Source of the DNA: Spirochaetes bacterium RIFOXYC1_FULL_54_7 | GTDB taxonomy: Bacteria; Spirochaetota; Spirochaetia; Treponematales; UBA12059 | Direction: 5' to 3' | Assembly (NCBI GenBank): GCA_001830645.1 | Contig: MIBM01000294.1 | Coordinates: 245 to 6,044 of the forward strand | DNA: 5,800 nucleotides | Shown: positions 5,245 to 5,800 of the stretch, in pieces | How the letters are laid out: every line of letters begins with the position of its first letter | How positions within the stretch are numbered: the stretch's first letter is position 1 | The notes under the pieces: model-generated | What the model was told of the DNA's origin: nothing | Databases searched by the model: none | The model's input: the letters and a program-made list of their open reading frames with translations, nothing else | Made by a program: the position numbers and the translations under genes

Positions 5245-5800
5245 TTATCGTAATGACGGAAGCAAAGAGTCCAGATGGCGCATGGCTGCCGCTGCTCCCA
5301 TGGGTATGAAAACGTCCACAATGTCCTCGGTGAACTCGCTGGGCTGGGGGTTTATCTCGATGATGGCGCCGCCTCGCTGCTTGATCTGCCGCGGAATGGA
5401 GGCTGCGGGATAGACTGATCCGGTTGATCCGATGATCAGACAGGCATCCGCTGCCTGGGCAGCAGCCATGGCGCCGGCATAGGCTGCAGGAGGTATTCCT
5501 TCACCAAAGAAAGTGAAATCAGGCTTGTAGATGCCACCACAGGCGCAGCAGGGAGGCAGGTTTGCCAGTATCCCACGTTCCACCGGATGGTGCTGTCCAC
5601 AGCTCATGCAGACCAGTGAATCGCAGGAACCATGGAACTCCGAAAGGGCCAGGGATCCTGCCTTTCGGTGCAGACCGTCAATGTTCTGGGTAACGGTCAT
5701 GGACAGTATGCCAGCGTTCTCCCAGTCTGCAAGGATGCGGTGGGCGTCGTTAGGCTGGGCAGCCAGAGTAAATTCGAAGAAGATAGCCCGTATGGTCTTC
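5245..5800 (-). CDS. cobB: NAD-dependent protein deacylase, sirtuin (Sir2/CobB family), 3' part only
   Basis: The last 184 full codons are present; the N-terminal GAGIS Rossmann part lies beyond the right edge. Sirtuins remove acyl groups from lysine in proteins, consuming NAD+ and giving nicotinamide and O-acyl-ADP-ribose, in the cytoplasm. Counting from the first full codon, visible hallmarks are PNDAH (16-20), TQNIDGLHRKAGS (37-49), the catalytic His in EFHGS (H56), zinc ligands C64-x2-C67 and C84-x2-C87, KPDFTFFGEGIPP, GSTGSVYPAA and EINPQ. All residues needed in this part are intact. The usual GTS/GSS of the NAD pocket reads GST here, and an extra Cys (C85) sits inside the second zinc pair. 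The ATG at 5698-5700 is internal (TQNIDGLH follows it), not the start. The gene ends 106 bp before the Hsp70-like/LysM gene on the same strand. The symbol is a family-level label; substrate class cannot be judged without the missing part. Confidence 0.95.
   Translation of the reverse strand, partial: KTIRAIFFEFTLAAQPNDAHRILADWENAGILSMTVTQNIDGLHRKAGSLALSEFHGSCDSLVCMSCGQHHPVERGILANLPPCCACGGIYKPDFTFFGEGIPPAAYAGAMAAAQAADACLIIGSTGSVYPAASIPRQIKQRGGAIIEINPQPSEFTEDIVDVFIPMGAAAAMRHLDSLLPSLR

Noticed and set aside
5139..5321. Upstream in-frame extension of the Hsp70-like/LysM protein by 61 codons
   Set aside because: Its sequence shows no Hsp70 linker or other domain, it overlaps the sirtuin end, and the ATG at 5138 has a good ribosome binding site.
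5245..5700. Short sirtuin starting at the ATG at 5700
   Set aside because: The frame continues upstream with clear sirtuin sequence (PNDAH and following residues) to the window edge, so this Met is internal.

Overview
The window carries five genes, all on the minus strand and closely packed, so transcription runs from right to left. In that order they are: a sirtuin cut by the right edge; a membrane protein with a detached Hsp70 substrate-binding domain and a LysM domain; a Slt-type lytic transglycosylase lipoprotein; a SEC-C protein of unknown role; and the first 135 codons of an exported protein cut by the left edge. I see no tRNA, rRNA, CRISPR array, insertion sequence or phage gene.

The source looks like a double-membrane bacterium of moderately high GC. 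A Treponema-like spirochaete is my best guess, from the style of the LysM protein and of the exported FlgO/TolB-N-like protein. This rests on remembered protein patterns, not on a marker gene.

Right part (4058-5800): the sirtuin end is followed by a 106-bp gap with a short inverted repeat, then the 335-aa Hsp70-like/LysM gene. Its first ~107 residues align along their length with the beta-sandwich peptide-binding domain of DnaK, without the ATPase domain, interdomain linker or helical lid. An acidic stretch, one transmembrane helix with a basic cytoplasmic flank, a long Ala/Pro linker and a C-terminal LysM domain follow. The predicted protein therefore places a chaperone-like peptide-binding module in the cytoplasm and a peptidoglycan-binding module in the periplasm. 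This is the most unusual item in the window. A strong intrinsic terminator follows its stop codon, only 22 nt before the next start codon.

Middle (1628-4057): an 809-aa lipoprotein with a long helical N-terminal region, a five-unit degenerate pentapeptide repeat and a C-terminal SLT catalytic domain. With the LysM protein it forms a cell-wall pair.

Left part (1-1627): the SEC-C gene has its own promoter-like sequence, placed so that transcription should begin at the A of its ATG, which suggests a leaderless mRNA. Its base composition looks lower in GC than its neighbours. The exported protein at the left edge begins 55 nt after the SEC-C stop with a clear ribosome binding site and is probably co-transcribed.
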